Assembly (NCBI GenBank): GCA_938015435.1 | Contig: CALLPN010000024.1 | Span: forward strand, 19,770 to 83,769 | Direction: 5' to 3' | From: an uncultured Saprospiraceae bacterium | Lineage (GTDB): Bacteria; Bacteroidota; Bacteroidia; Chitinophagales; Saprospiraceae | DNA: 64,000 bases | Shown here: in pieces, positions 28,447 through 36,345 of the stretch | How the letters are laid out: the number at the start of each line of letters is the position of its first letter | Position numbering within the stretch: the first letter of the stretch is position 1 | Program-made: the position numbers and the translations under genes | Notes under the pieces: generated by a model | The model's database searches: none | What the model was told of the DNA's origin: nothing | The model's input: only the letters and a program-made list of their open reading frames with translations

Positions 28447-28668
28447 AGGATCGTTGGCCGCAATACATATTTTCCGAAAATGAAAAGTCTATCATATAAG
28501 GATAGATTTATTTTAGCCTTTTTATAGGTACAGGAAAAATCAACAAGTCAAAAGGAAGTATTGCTATGTGAAGCCTTGTCTATCTAGTTCATATTTGTAT
28601 TGTAAATAAATCGTCAGCGATAATGTTGACAAATACTAATTAACAAACAATACAAATAAATAGAAATT

Positions 28669-29217
28669 ATGACACAATTTACGGTACCTACAAGAGACGA
28701 AGTGAGCGAAGGCAATCAAGCGATTTTTGACAATCTAAACAAAGCACTCGGATTTGTACCCAATCTATATGCTTACTATGCAAAAAACGAAACTGCCTTG
28801 GGAGATTATTTAGCGCTACAGAATAGAAAGACTACGCTCAAAGCTAAGGAGAGAGAAGTAATAAATCTAGTCACTAGTCAAATCAACGGATGCCACTATT
28901 GCCAATCGGCTCATACCGCATTAGGTAAAATGAATGGATTTTCTGAAGAGCAAATTCTCGAACTCAGAACAGGATCTGCCGCCTTTGATTCTAAGTTAGA
29001 TGCATTAGTGAAATTTACAGCATCAGTGGTTAACCATAAAGGAAATGCGACTCAAGCCACGAAAGATGCATTCTTTGCAGCAGGATATACTGAGGCAAAT
29101 ATGATTGATGTAGTAATTGTGGTGGGTGATAAAGTCATCAGCAACTACATACATAACCTAACTGGTTTTGCGATTGACTTCCCATTAGCAAAAGTATTAG
29201 AAGAGGCAGCAATTTAA
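28669..29217 (+). CDS. AhpD-like carboxymuconolactone decarboxylase-family protein
   Basis: A 182-residue all-helical protein of the alkylhydroperoxidase D / CMD superfamily. It carries the redox motif NGCHYCQSAHT (CxxC followed by a conserved histidine), as in peroxidase-related members. These proteins act as thiol-dependent peroxidases or reducing partners. The next genes, a thioredoxin-like protein and a CPNCWG protein, lie on the same strand at short distances (51 and 11 bases), suggesting a thiol-redox operon. Its exact substrate is not known. Confidence 0.9.
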   Translation: MTQFTVPTRDEVSEGNQAIFDNLNKALGFVPNLYAYYAKNETALGDYLALQNRKTTLKAKEREVINLVTSQINGCHYCQSAHTALGKMNGFSEEQILELRTGSAAFDSKLDALVKFTASVVNHKGNATQATKDAFFAAGYTEANMIDVVIVVGDKVISNYIHNLTGFAIDFPLAKVLEEAAI

Positions 29218-29268
29218 TATTAATGCTACCTTAGAATAAATAATTGTGATTAACTTTATGGTTCACAT

Positions 29269-29787
29269 TTGGCTTCAAATCTAAGTGTGAATTTTTTTGT
29301 CCAAGAAAACATTACTCAATTGAACACCCTAGAAATCGGAACGCCCCTTCCTTTATGGTCTTTGGATGCTATATTTGGTGATGAGGTACCTAGTATTAGG
29401 AGTTATCAAGGCAAACCATTGCTAATTATGTTTTTTAGTCTTGGATGCCCAGGATGTATAGGTAGGTCGATACCATATGCTAATAGGGTAGTCTTTGAAA
29501 AGGGAGACCAAATGAGCGTAATCGGAATACATACCGATTTTCATCAGACAGGATTTGAAACAGCACAATTCATCAAAGCAAAGGATGATTTTTTTATGAG
29601 GTACCCATTTTATCAAGATCAAAATTATGATAAAACATTTAAAGACTATGGTGCGGGTGGCACACCACATTGGATCTTGTTGGATGCTCATGGAGTAGTT
29701 CAATATTCACTCTTTGGATCAGATCCTAATAACGCCTTACTTAAATTAGATTATAAAATTGAAGAAGTATTATTTGAAAATAAATAA
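29269..29787 (+). CDS. Thioredoxin-like (redoxin/TlpA-type) protein
   Basis: A 172-residue protein with a thioredoxin fold. The redox motif is CPGC (FFSLGCPGCIGRS) and the cis-proline region is GGTPHWILLDAHGVV. The domain resembles the AhpC/TSA-Redoxin group. No ATG lies near the start; TTG at 29269 is the best start, with a GTG at 29287 as alternative. No signal peptide is seen, so it is likely cytoplasmic. It lies between an AhpD-like gene and a CPNCWG gene and probably acts with them in thiol-based peroxide or disulphide handling. Confidence 0.85.
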   Translation: MASNLSVNFFVQENITQLNTLEIGTPLPLWSLDAIFGDEVPSIRSYQGKPLLIMFFSLGCPGCIGRSIPYANRVVFEKGDQMSVIGIHTDFHQTGFETAQFIKAKDDFFMRYPFYQDQNYDKTFKDYGAGGTPHWILLDAHGVVQYSLFGSDPNNALLKLDYKIEEVLFENK

Positions 29788-29798
29788 AATATAAGAAT

Positions 29799-30080
29799 AT
29801 GAAAATCGTAGAAAGTATCATCAAAATGTTGACAGGAAAAGAAGAAATTACGTTGGCAAGCGTGCAAGAGGTGCCTGAAGGTACTTGTCCTAATTGTTGG
29901 GGTAGAGATGAATATAGTGGTGCGTTTTACAATGCTGCAAAGGCACAAGGTCTAAATGGAAATAACATAGGAGCGCATGTAGGTTGGGTGCAAGAATATG
30001 CGAATAAGAATTTCAGTAAAATTGCGATAGTCTCAGATGGTGATAGTCTAGGTTGTAAAAACTGTAATATGAAAGGTTAA
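29799..30080 (+). CDS. Small CPNCWG cysteine-motif protein of unknown function
   Basis: A 93-residue soluble protein with two cysteine pairs: CPNCWGRDEYSG near residue 29-33 and CKNCNMKG at the C-terminus. The two CxxC pairs could bind zinc or iron or be redox active. Proteins with the CPNCWG.(Q/D)EY motif occur in Bacteroidota, but no function is known to me. It starts 11 bases after the thioredoxin-like gene, so it is almost certainly in the same operon, which suggests a role in thiol redox chemistry. Confidence 0.75.
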   Translation: MKIVESIIKMLTGKEEITLASVQEVPEGTCPNCWGRDEYSGAFYNAAKAQGLNGNNIGAHVGWVQEYANKNFSKIAIVSDGDSLGCKNCNMKG

Positions 30081-30132
30081 TTTACTTAATGATAGATAGA
30101 GTAGTAGGGATGAATTGAAAAGATCTAAAATA

Positions 30133-30175
30133 AAAATTGTCTATGCATTTGGTAAAATGTATAGACAATTTTTTT
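30133..30175. terminator. Terminator after the AhpD/thioredoxin/CPNCWG operon
   Basis: ATTGTCTAT and ATAGACAAT form a stem that extends through flanking A/T pairs, followed by a run of T residues on the plus strand. It lies 50 bases after the CPNCWG gene. Confidence 0.8.
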
Positions 30176-30267
30176 GCTGAAAAGAGGTTCGTGTTTTTAG
30201 ATAATGATATTGTTTAAAGTATCGAGATCTTCCGATTGATCTTGGATATATTTCCTTTCCTGAGTAC

Positions 30268-30301
30268 AAAAAAAAGATCCTCATTTACGTAAATGAGGAT
30301 C
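30268..30301 (-). terminator. Strong orphan terminator on the minus strand
   Basis: GATCCTCATTTAC and its exact complement form a perfect 26-base palindrome followed on the minus strand by eight T residues. No annotated minus-strand gene lies upstream of it for over 500 bases, so it implies a short transcript (see the ORF at 30314-30394). Confidence 0.7.
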
Positions 30302-30313
30302 ATGAGAACTAGT

Positions 30314-30394
30314 TTAATTTAATATCCATCCTGGGGATAGGGGAATTAAATTGATAATACGAGTTTCGCAATTGCGGTTGCTCACTCTGCACAT
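30314..30394 (-). ncRNA. Candidate small transcript: 26-residue ORF or structured RNA
   Basis: Just upstream of a strong minus-strand terminator lies a 27-codon ORF: it starts MCRVSNRNCE and ends PLSPGWILN, with two cysteines. The same segment can also fold: AATTTAAT pairs with ATTAAATT around the stop region, ATCC-CCA-GGAT makes an inner hairpin, and CGCAATTGCG is palindromic. It is richer in G and C than its surroundings. Either a leader/small peptide or a small RNA is plausible; I cannot decide. It faces away from the sulfite dehydrogenase gene. Confidence 0.4.
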
Positions 30395-30893
30395 ATTATT
30401 GGTGGTTTATACCTTGTAATTGTTGATACACAAAGTCAAATGGAAAATTGTCATTTTGTAAATGTGTACTAGACCTTTAAATTTTATATTGCCCATATTA
30501 TTTAAAAATCAAATTAAGGTAGATATTGTGTTCTTGCTCATGGGGGAGATAAGTATTGTTTTTAATTGGTTATTTTTTCTGGTTTTTACAAAGCAATTGA
30601 GATAGATGCTTCATACAATTCCAAGACACAGAGAAAGAAGATACACCCCCACCCATTCCACTTTATTTTAGGTGCATTTCAGTGGAATAGCACTTTTATC
30701 ATGTGAATAGCAGTTTAGTTGTCATTCTATTAGTCGGCTACTTTACATTACCCTTTCGTTGGTTCATTTTTTGGTTATCACGGTTTTTTTGGAGAAATGA
30801 ATTTTGAGTGTATCTCTTAAGTAACCTAGATCACAATAAATGAAGAGCGCAAAGTATAATATTGATTAAATTGGAGCTTATAATAATTAAATT

Positions 30894-32132
30894 ATGGATT
30901 CCGAACAAAGTAGATCACGAAGGACATTTATTAAATCATCGTCCATTGCTTCATTGGCAATGATGCTGGGTACTCCAATAATATATGGCAGTAACCTCAG
31001 TAGCGGCGATAGTATCATTGGTGAAGCTATCACGGAATGGTTTGATCTTCCAGGTAAGAGTAGCGAACTTACTGTACTTAATGATCGCCCAATTAATGCT
31101 GAAACGCCAGCGCATTTATTAAATGATGACCTGACACCCAATGATCTGTTTTTTGTAAGGAATAATGGAATTCCACCGAATAAAGTAGATGTATCCATTT
31201 GGACGGTATCTATAGAAGGTGAATCAGCGAAGAACAAGAAGGCATATACCATTGCAGATCTCAAATCAAAATTTAAGACGCATACCCTTAATCTCACACT
31301 TGAGTGTGGAGGTAATGGACGTAGCGAATATAATCCTCCCGCTAAAGGCAATCAATGGAGTATCGGAGCGGTTGGATGCGCAGCATGGACAGGAGTATTA
31401 CTCAAAGATGTATTGGCAGATGTAGGAATCAAATCCAATGCCGTCTATATCGGTTATTATGGAGAAGATACTCATCTATCAGGCGATCCAGATAAAGATC
31501 CTATTTCTAGAGGCGTACCGATCAGTAAGGCTTTGGAGCCAGAAAGTATGATCGCTTGGTCTATGAATGGTCAAGATCTACCTCAACTCAATGGATATCC
31601 TTTGCGGCTCGTGTTTGGAGGCTATCCTGCGTCCTGTTCTGGTAAGTGGCTCAGTAAGATAGTAATACGTGATCAAGTACATGATGGACAGAAGATGTCT
31701 GGTAAATCTTATCGCATTCCATGTGATCCAGTAGCACCAGGAGCCAAAGTGGTCGACGAAGATATGTGTATCATAGAACGAATGCCAGTGAAATCTTTGA
31801 TCACCTATCCTAAGACAGGAGCATTGATTAAACAAGGTACACGACTACCGATACAAGGACATGCTTGGACATCTGCCGATCAGATTACCGCTGTAGACTA
31901 TAGTATTGACTTTGGAGTCAATTGGATGGCTTGTAAAGTATCACCAGCAAAGAATAAATATCAGTGGCAGAGATTTGAGGCCGAAGTAGAAATTCCAAAA
32001 GTTGGCTATTATGAAGTCTGGGCAAAGGCCACAGATTCTGATGGAAATAGTCAGCCTATTATTCTTCCTGGATGGAATCCCAAAGGATATCTCAACAATG
32101 CTTGTCACCGAATCGCAGTAAAGGTAAAGTAG
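30894..32132 (+). CDS. Molybdenum sulfite dehydrogenase/oxidase, catalytic subunit
   Basis: A 412-residue periplasmic enzyme that oxidises sulfite to sulfate. The N-terminus has a Tat signal (SRSRRTFIKSSSIASLAMML). The molybdopterin domain carries the molybdenum-ligating cysteine (LNLTLECGGNGRSEY) and the typical VGCAAWTGVLLKDVL and RLVFGGYPASCSGKWL segments, where the usual R-x-x-x-PG-x-x-G-x-x-xVKW pattern is varied. The C-terminal ~130 residues form the Mo-co dimerisation domain (ITAVDYSIDFGVNWMACKVS). A c-type cytochrome gene starts at the next base, suggesting a SorAB-type pair. Confidence in family is high; sulfite as substrate is inferred from family and context. Confidence 0.9.
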   Translation: MDSEQSRSRRTFIKSSSIASLAMMLGTPIIYGSNLSSGDSIIGEAITEWFDLPGKSSELTVLNDRPINAETPAHLLNDDLTPNDLFFVRNNGIPPNKVDVSIWTVSIEGESAKNKKAYTIADLKSKFKTHTLNLTLECGGNGRSEYNPPAKGNQWSIGAVGCAAWTGVLLKDVLADVGIKSNAVYIGYYGEDTHLSGDPDKDPISRGVPISKALEPESMIAWSMNGQDLPQLNGYPLRLVFGGYPASCSGKWLSKIVIRDQVHDGQKMSGKSYRIPCDPVAPGAKVVDEDMCIIERMPVKSLITYPKTGALIKQGTRLPIQGHAWTSADQITAVDYSIDFGVNWMACKVSPAKNKYQWQRFEAEVEIPKVGYYEVWAKATDSDGNSQPIILPGWNPKGYLNNACHRIAVKVK

Positions 32133-32645
32133 ATGGCTAATAAAAAATCTAATCCACCTAAGATGATGGTACCTAACTGGAATTTGTTTATCGGTTTGGT
32201 CAAGTTTACGTTATGCGCAATTATAATGGCATTTGGATATCTCCTTTTGGAAGATGATATCAATGAATGGATCAATCGCAAGCCACTTCCTATCGGTGAT
32301 ATAAATAAACGAAGTAGTACATCAGATGAAGACGATTGGAATAAGACGGTCAATGGAATACACCTAAGATCTGGATTACACGCGGATCCTAATCTACAAG
32401 TGATTATAGGAGCTTGTACTTCTTGTCATTCCTCCAAACTGATTACTCAAAATAAAGCGACCAGAGAAGGGTGGAAGCAGATGATTAGATGGATGCAGAA
32501 AACTCAAAATCTCGGAGATCTAGGAAAAAGTGAACCTGTCATTTTAGATTACTTAGCTAAATATTATGCACCCAAAGAAGAAGGGCGCCGTCAAAATATT
32601 GACGTGGAAGCGATCGAGTGGTATGTACTTGATTTAGAAGAGTAA
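32133..32645 (+). CDS. Membrane-anchored monohaem cytochrome c, likely sulfite dehydrogenase partner
   Basis: A 170-residue protein. One membrane segment (about residues 15-35, LFIGLVKFTLCAIIMAFGYLLL) anchors it; a single haem-binding motif CTSCH (GACTSCHSSKLI) follows near residue 93. The domain resembles SorB-type cytochromes, with W-x-x-M-(I/V) segments (GWKQMIRWMQKTQNL) giving a probable distal methionine. It abuts the molybdoenzyme gene (stop and start adjacent), so translational coupling and electron transfer from sulfite to the respiratory chain are likely. It is longer than typical SorB. Confidence 0.88.
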   Translation: MANKKSNPPKMMVPNWNLFIGLVKFTLCAIIMAFGYLLLEDDINEWINRKPLPIGDINKRSSTSDEDDWNKTVNGIHLRSGLHADPNLQVIIGACTSCHSSKLITQNKATREGWKQMIRWMQKTQNLGDLGKSEPVILDYLAKYYAPKEEGRRQNIDVEAIEWYVLDLEE

Positions 32646-32754
32646 AGTTCATTTGATTTGTAATTACTTAAGTTAATACGACTTTAGTAATTTACCTTTA
32701 CAGCTAGAGTATTTCTCTTTTAATTTGATCCACTTTTAACCTATACATTACAGT

Positions 32755-33423
32755 ATGAATTTTATCCCATTTGATATAACTTGCTACAACCATCTGTATG
32801 AGAAATTTTCTTATCTCTTCGAAGATGAGTTGATTAATGAAATTTGTGCTAACGGTAAATTGCGAAATTTCAAAGAAGATGAAGTATTAGTAGATATTGG
32901 AGATGTGATTACTCATATGCCATTAGTCGTATCTGGATCGATTAAGATTATGACCGAAGATAAAGAGGGTGCAGAATTACTTTTATACTATTTGGAACTA
33001 GGTGACACCTGTGCAGTGACTCTCAATTGTTGTACCAGTGCAGCAAAGTCTACAGTAAGAGCTACCGCAGAAACCAATGCAGAAGTACTATTTGTACCAG
33101 TTGGATTGATGGAGCAGTGGATGGTCAAATATAAGTCATGGAGGAGTTTTGTTTTAGAAAGCTATAACTCTAGACTCAATGAAATGATATCGGCAATAGA
33201 TAATATTGTATTCAATAGTCTAGAACAGAGATTGGAAAAATATCTGAGAGATAAAGCGTGGATTACGAAGTGTGCGACGCTCGATATTTCGCATCAAGAG
33301 ATCGCCAATGATTTGCATTCGTCTAGGGTAGTGATATCAAGATTGATGAAAAAATTGGAGAAAAATAATCTCATCACACAATCACGACATAAAGTCAATT
33401 TTCTAGAATTTATGGAATCATAG
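32755..33423 (+). CDS. Crp/Fnr family transcriptional regulator
   Basis: A 222-residue regulator with an N-terminal cyclic-nucleotide-binding-type beta barrel (FKEDEVLVDIGDVITHMPLVVSGSIKI, ELLLYYLELGDTCAVTLNCC) and a C-terminal winged helix-turn-helix (DISHQEIANDLHSSRVVISRLMKKLEKNNLI). The cysteine-rich LNCCTSAA segment is typical of a Bacteroidota subgroup; it is not the N-terminal iron-sulfur cluster of FNR. It lies downstream of the sulfite dehydrogenase pair and upstream of a rhodanese gene, so control of sulfur metabolism is plausible but inferred. The effector is unknown. Confidence 0.9.
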   Translation: MNFIPFDITCYNHLYEKFSYLFEDELINEICANGKLRNFKEDEVLVDIGDVITHMPLVVSGSIKIMTEDKEGAELLLYYLELGDTCAVTLNCCTSAAKSTVRATAETNAEVLFVPVGLMEQWMVKYKSWRSFVLESYNSRLNEMISAIDNIVFNSLEQRLEKYLRDKAWITKCATLDISHQEIANDLHSSRVVISRLMKKLEKNNLITQSRHKVNFLEFMES

Positions 33424-33427
33424 CAAA

Positions 33428-33598
33428 GCAAACGCGCGAAGTCGGAGTGGCAATGTGGCCAAGCGTGGCTTGAATAGCAAACGCGCGAAGTCGGAGTGGG
33501 AATGTGGCTTTTTCGGAGAAAAAACACATGGACTCCGATCCACATGGACTCCGATCCACATGGACTCGGATAACATGGACTCCGATCCCCCATGAGCT
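33428..33598 (+). repeat. GC-rich interspersed repeat, copies 1a/1b, plus 16-bp tandem repeats
   Basis: A 32-base unit (GCAAACGCGCGAAGTCGGAG...) occurs at 33428-33459 and again at 33477-33508. A longer 78-base block (33461-33538, starting AAGCGTGGCTTG) matches 34918-34995 with only four differences. Four tandem 15-16-base units ACATGGACTCCGATCC follow at 33526-33588. The block includes TTTTTC-GGA-GAAAAA, able to form a hairpin. It starts 5 bases after the Crp/Fnr gene stop. Much richer in G and C than its surroundings. Confidence 0.85.
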
Positions 33599-33653
33599 CA
33601 AAAACAAATGTACTCCAATAGGGTATTTAATTTCATTCAAAATTACAAAACAA

Positions 33654-34019
33654 ATGGTAACGTATATATTATTAGCATCTGGTGCAATACTCTTGATCTA
33701 TAGAATGATAAAGAATCGAAATTCTAATATCAAAAAAATAACGGCTGCAGAAGCGTTAGCGGTCCATGCGAGTAATGAATCGACGTTTATAGATGTGCGA
33801 ACACCTTCTGAGATTGCTAAGGGTAAACTAGATGGAGCCATCGAAGCGAATGTTACGTCTATTATGTTTAAAAAGGATATTGCAAGTCTCGATAAGTCAA
33901 AACCTTATATCGTCTATTGCCTGAGTGGAATGCGTAGTGCAAAAGCTTGTAAGATTATGAAAAAACAAGGATTTACAGATCTGACCAATGTCTCTGGAGG
34001 ATATATGGGCATGAAGTAA
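33654..34019 (+). CDS. Membrane-anchored rhodanese-like protein
   Basis: About 121 residues from the ATG at 33654 (MVTYILLASGAILLIYRMIK, a single membrane helix); the frame opens at 33504, but that part translates a repeat element. The remaining ~95 residues are a rhodanese domain: STFIDVRTPSEIAKGKLDGA, then the active-site loop YCLSGMRSAKA with the catalytic cysteine. Rhodaneses carry sulfane sulfur. It lies behind a Crp/Fnr regulator and the sulfite dehydrogenase genes, so a common link to sulfur metabolism is possible. It is bracketed by the GC-rich repeat family. Confidence 0.88.
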   Translation: MVTYILLASGAILLIYRMIKNRNSNIKKITAAEALAVHASNESTFIDVRTPSEIAKGKLDGAIEANVTSIMFKKDIASLDKSKPYIVYCLSGMRSAKACKIMKKQGFTDLTNVSGGYMGMK

Positions 34020-34075
34020 AATTATTTATTTGCAAGCATCGCTGCGTGACTGCTTATCTTTTATCTTTATGGTTT

Positions 34076-34906
34076 ATGAGTATCATACATCAGATAAAAT
34101 CTTTTATTCAACGTCCATTTCCACAAACGGAAAAATGGAGGAATCGATTATTGGTCGCAATTATAGTCGCTTTGTTTGTCACATTTTTCCTTTATGTATT
34201 TGAGCCTTTTGGTCTATCCAATGTACGTGAAGGGAAATTTTTAATATCCCTAGGCTTTGGCGCTACGACTCTTGCGTCTTCTATAGTTTATGAAATAATG
34301 ATGGTAAAGGTCTTTAAGTTGTACGATAATTTACAAACCTTTACTTTTTGGAAATGGGTATTACAGACTATTGGCCTTATTTTGACGATAAGCATCGCTA
34401 ATTTTTTATTTGGTCGTTGGCTTCATGGTAATTTAGATTGGCGATTCTTACCCAATATGATCTATGCTACTTTTGCCATTGGAGTATTTCCTACTGTGGT
34501 CCTTGGATCTATTTCTATGCTTCGTCAAGAAAGAATATATCAGGAGATTGCTACCAATATCAATTCACATTCAGCGCAAAAAAATCAAAAAAATCAAGAC
34601 CAACAAAGAGCTCTAGGAGATATTCCAGTTTACAGTATTGGCTATATCGAATCATATCAAAACTATATCAAAGTGGGATATATTGATGCTAGCGGAAATA
34701 CGCAAGAATCTATGCAAAGAGCTACGTTGAAGTCCATGCAAACCGAGCTTGAAAATACCAGTGTAGTGAAGTGCCACAGATCCTTTTTGGTCAATCGAGA
34801 TAATGTACTTTCTGTGAGTGGCAATGCACAAGGATTATTACTTGATTTGGAGGGTTTCGATAAGAAGATTCCTGTATCTAGGAGTTTTGTTTCTGTATTT
34901 AGATAA
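34076..34906 (+). CDS. Membrane-bound LytTR family DNA-binding regulator
   Basis: About 276 residues from the ATG at 34076; a GTG at 34046 is a possible alternative. The first ~150 residues hold four membrane helices (starting LLVAIIVALFVTFFLYVF), ending in HEPF-like and VVLGSISML segments. After a linker (NQKNQDQQRA) comes a LytTR domain: YIESYQNYIKVGY, MQRATLKSMQTEL and CHRSFLVNRDNVLSVSGNAQG. Such Bacteroidota proteins are one-component membrane regulators. It follows the rhodanese gene by about 56 bases and precedes a second GC-rich repeat copy. Confidence 0.88.
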   Translation: MSIIHQIKSFIQRPFPQTEKWRNRLLVAIIVALFVTFFLYVFEPFGLSNVREGKFLISLGFGATTLASSIVYEIMMVKVFKLYDNLQTFTFWKWVLQTIGLILTISIANFLFGRWLHGNLDWRFLPNMIYATFAIGVFPTVVLGSISMLRQERIYQEIATNINSHSAQKNQKNQDQQRALGDIPVYSIGYIESYQNYIKVGYIDASGNTQESMQRATLKSMQTELENTSVVKCHRSFLVNRDNVLSVSGNAQGLLLDLEGFDKKIPVSRSFVSVFR

Positions 34907-34917
34907 GTGTTTTATAC

Positions 34918-35040
34918 AAGCGTGGCTTGCATAGCAAACGCGCGAAGTCGGAGTGGCAATGTGGCTTTTTCGCAGAAAAAACACATGTACTCCGAAACCC
35001 ATGAGCAGAAAAAACACATGTACTCCGATCCCCAAGCACT
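34918..35040 (+). repeat. GC-rich interspersed repeat, copy 2
   Basis: Starts 12 bases after the LytTR gene stop. The block 34918-34995 matches 33461-33538 with four substitutions (AAGCGTGGCTTG, GCAAACGCGCGAAGTCGG and GTGGCTTTTTCG segments). Two ACATGTACTCCGA-type units follow at 34982 and 35016. Both copies lie just behind a coding gene in the same orientation. Confidence 0.85.
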
Positions 35041-35278
35041 CCAAAATGAAATTTTCTATTGTCCAACACCCGCTTTAACTAGTTGTTACTTCAATTAAAC
35101 TATAATTCATCACCTTTTTATCCCCAATTCCATCATGTCATTCGTCCCAAGCCCTTGCGAGTAGTCACTTTCGGCTTGCCATTGATCCCATTATTGGATA
35201 GTCGTCACTTCGACTATTCTTACTTCTGTAAGGTATCTTATGTTTGAATTATCAGAATAACAATAAACCATTCAAACC

Positions 35279-35968
35279 ATGTTCGAAACTATTCATAAAG
35301 TCCTACTGATGATTCATATTCCTGTTGGGACACTAAGTCTCATACTCTTCTGGATACCTGTAGGCGTAAAGAAAGGGAGTCCACTCCATCGCAAAGTAGG
35401 TCGATACTATTATTACTGTATGTGGATGGTGTTGGTGACTGCATTCTTATTATGTATTAACAACCTGATTATGGGCAATTGTGTAGCAGCTGCCTTTTTA
35501 GGTTATTTGACAGTCATTACGTCATATCCACTATGGTATTCGTATGAGATACTTAACCAAGATAAGGTTTGGACAGATACTTATTTCCGAGTTAGAAAGA
35601 TATTTTCGATTCTGATATTCTTATCTTCTATAGCTATGTTTTTACTCGGAGCTATCAAATACAATTTTCGAGACATGGGAGGAGTGATGACTTTCTTTGG
35701 CCTCTTGGGCATCCCAGCAATACGAGATATAATGATGACTAAGGAGCAGGCGACCAATAAAGAAACCAAATTGAAAATGCATATTCAAGGTACAATTATT
35801 TCAGGTATAGCCGCCTATACAGCTTTTTTTGCTTTTGGAGGGAGTAGATTTTTGATGGGTGTACTGCATCTTGACGCCCAATGGATGATTCTGCCTTGGA
35901 CTTTACCGACATTGATGGGTATAGTATATATGCGCTATATGAGCAAAAAGTATAAGGTAGTTAGGTAA
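35279..35968 (+). CDS. DUF2306-like multi-pass membrane protein
   Basis: A 229-residue integral membrane protein with about six to seven helices. The N-terminal segment IHIPVGTLSLILFWIPVGVK followed by GSPLHRKVGRYYYYCMW is typical of the DUF2306-like family (histidine in the first helix and an H-R-x-x-G-R motif). No catalytic domain is seen; a link to haem or quinone chemistry has been proposed for some relatives but cannot be supported here. It is monocistronic and preceded by ~240 bases without a gene. Confidence 0.7.
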   Translation: MFETIHKVLLMIHIPVGTLSLILFWIPVGVKKGSPLHRKVGRYYYYCMWMVLVTAFLLCINNLIMGNCVAAAFLGYLTVITSYPLWYSYEILNQDKVWTDTYFRVRKIFSILIFLSSIAMFLLGAIKYNFRDMGGVMTFFGLLGIPAIRDIMMTKEQATNKETKLKMHIQGTIISGIAAYTAFFAFGGSRFLMGVLHLDAQWMILPWTLPTLMGIVYMRYMSKKYKVVR

Positions 35969-36345
35969 TTTACCGCCAATCTATTGCAATCGAATTTTGT
36001 ATTGATGTGATTGCCTATAATATAACTGCCTTTGGTAGTTCTCATTTAGTTAACCTGTATATTGCTCCTGGCAGCGAAGATCTGATTGCTGCGCAACGGG
36101 GTTAACCTACCACCTTCAGGATCGTTGTTTAAGGAAGTTTCAGGGGTGCTAGGTGTACCTAGCACACAATTCAATCAGTAGTAACGGTTAATCTTAATAT
36201 CTGCGGTTTCAATTGTGTAATTGATGAATACAACTACTATATTTAAGTGTTTTTAAATCAAGCTACTACACAATCTATTAGTCTATATTAATAAGGTTGA
36301 ATAAAAATGCAAAATTTAGAACCTTTACTAAAGCGCAATATAATT
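35969..36345. other. Intergenic region with a hairpin-rich, GC-richer segment
   Basis: About 375 bases ahead of the cytochrome c lipoprotein gene. The stretch 36049-36165 has several inverted repeats: TTGC...GCAGC...GCTGC-GCAA (36062-36096), TTAACC motifs at both ends of that hairpin, and the near-perfect GTGCTAGGT-GT-ACCTAGCAC (36146-36165). It could be a structured RNA leader or an operator region. No ORF was found. Confidence 0.45.
36146..36165. promoter_or_regulatory. Perfect 9-bp inverted repeat
   Basis: GTGCTAGGT and ACCTAGCAC separated by GT. It lies about 180 bases upstream of the cytochrome c lipoprotein start and has no T-run, so it resembles an operator or RNA hairpin more than a terminator. 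Confidence 0.4.

Larger units (their letters stand above)
30081..30893. other. Long intergenic region with terminators and an orphan minus-strand unit
   Basis: About 810 bases. It contains a terminator for the thiol cluster (30133-30175), a perfect palindromic terminator pointing to the minus strand (30268-30301), a short minus-strand ORF/structured RNA candidate (30314-30394), and the upstream region of the sulfite dehydrogenase gene. Nothing recognisable was seen in 30480-30880. Confidence 0.6.

Noticed and set aside
30314..30394. 6S RNA, tmRNA or RNase P RNA for the orphan unit
   Set aside because: None of the signature sequences, such as the RNase P conserved core or a tmRNA tag reading frame, could be seen, and the unit is too short for these.
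33294..33640. Overlapping minus-strand and plus-strand frames across the repeat near 33.5 kb
   Set aside because: They translate the GC-rich repeat and the tail of the Crp/Fnr gene, giving low-complexity peptides without domain sense. The plus-strand frame upstream of the rhodanese ATG at 33654 is the same artefact.
33428..35040. CRISPR array
   Set aside because: The units are tandem or dispersed copies without regular spacers, and no cas gene is in the window.
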